DNA from: DASYSA01 sp036003885
GTDB lineage: Bacteria > Acidobacteriota > Blastocatellia > UBA7656
Length of the DNA stretch: 14,114 nt
Assembly (NCBI GenBank): GCA_036003885.1
Contig: DASYSA010000701.1
Location: 1 to 14,114, forward strand
Direction: 5' to 3'
In this document: piece after piece, positions 14,049-14,114 of the stretch
Layout: each line of letters opens with the position of its first letter
Numbering within the stretch: the first letter of the stretch is position 1
The notes under the pieces: model-generated
The model's database searches: none
The model's input: only the letters and a program-made list of their open reading frames with translations
What the model was told of the DNA's origin: nothing
Made by a program: the position numbers and the translations under genes

Positions 14049-14113
14049 AGGATCTAGGATTTAGGGTCTAGGATCTAGGCAGGATCTGTGCTAGATCCTA
14101 AATCCTAGATCCT
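14049..14113. repeat. Palindrome of 7-bp tandem units upstream of lysC
   Basis: Arms 14049-14071 and 14091-14113 are 23-base inverted repeats with one mismatch. The arms consist of 7-bp units: GGATCTA, GGATTTA, GGGTCTA, GGATCTA on one side and the inverse TAGATCC/TAAATCC on the other. It begins 7 bases upstream of the lysC ATG and probably continues beyond the window edge. It differs in sequence from the dedA-side palindrome but shares its construction. Confidence 0.75.
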
Positions 14114-14114
14114 A

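Overview
This window looks like chromosomal DNA of a GC-rich bacterium, probably an environmental member of the Acidobacteriota. That assignment is inference from gene content and gene order; there is no rRNA or other phylogenetic marker here. The run ihf-merR-tRNA-Pro(GGG)-surE-pcm-dedA is a conserved neighbourhood also known, in whole or in part, from Proteobacteria.

Left part (1-5370): two leftward genes open the window, an incomplete DUF1573-type lipoprotein and a small stand-alone Smr-domain protein. Three rightward genes follow. The first is a secreted, probably lipid-anchored protein that looks like a thermolysin-type protease propeptide (FTP plus PepSY-like modules) with no protease attached. 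Fifteen bases later comes a 780-residue, five-helix membrane protein with a long C-terminal coiled coil that I do not recognise. The third is an exported protein with about eight ankyrin repeats, under its own possible promoter. The first two are probably one transcription unit acting at the cell envelope.

Middle part (5371-7055): an intergenic region holds a 67-bp palindromic repeat, followed by truA (tRNA pseudouridine synthase). Convergent to it is a small SnoaL/DUF4440-like protein with a clear promoter and Shine-Dalgarno site.

Right part (7056-14114), all leftward in transcription order: lysC (aspartate kinase with two ACT domains and a likely internal start for a separate regulatory subunit), an exported serine beta-lactamase-like hydrolase with an N-terminal PPC-like domain, an HU/IHF protein with its own promoter, a MerR-family regulator, tRNA-Pro(GGG), surE, pcm (overlapping surE by 4 bases) and a DedA-family membrane protein. 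IHF, MerR and the tRNA are spaced by about 30 bases and are probably cotranscribed. SurE (survival nucleotidase) and Pcm (protein repair) are translationally coupled.

No phage, insertion sequence, CRISPR array or secretion island is visible. The most unusual material is intergenic: three palindromes assembled from short tandem units. Two use 7-bp units and sit 7-10 bases upstream of the dedA and lysC start codons; one uses about 9-bp units and lies upstream of truA. Also worth attention are the nested hairpins in the surE leader, the internal ribosome-binding site in lysC, and the propeptide-lipoprotein/coiled-coil membrane protein pair.
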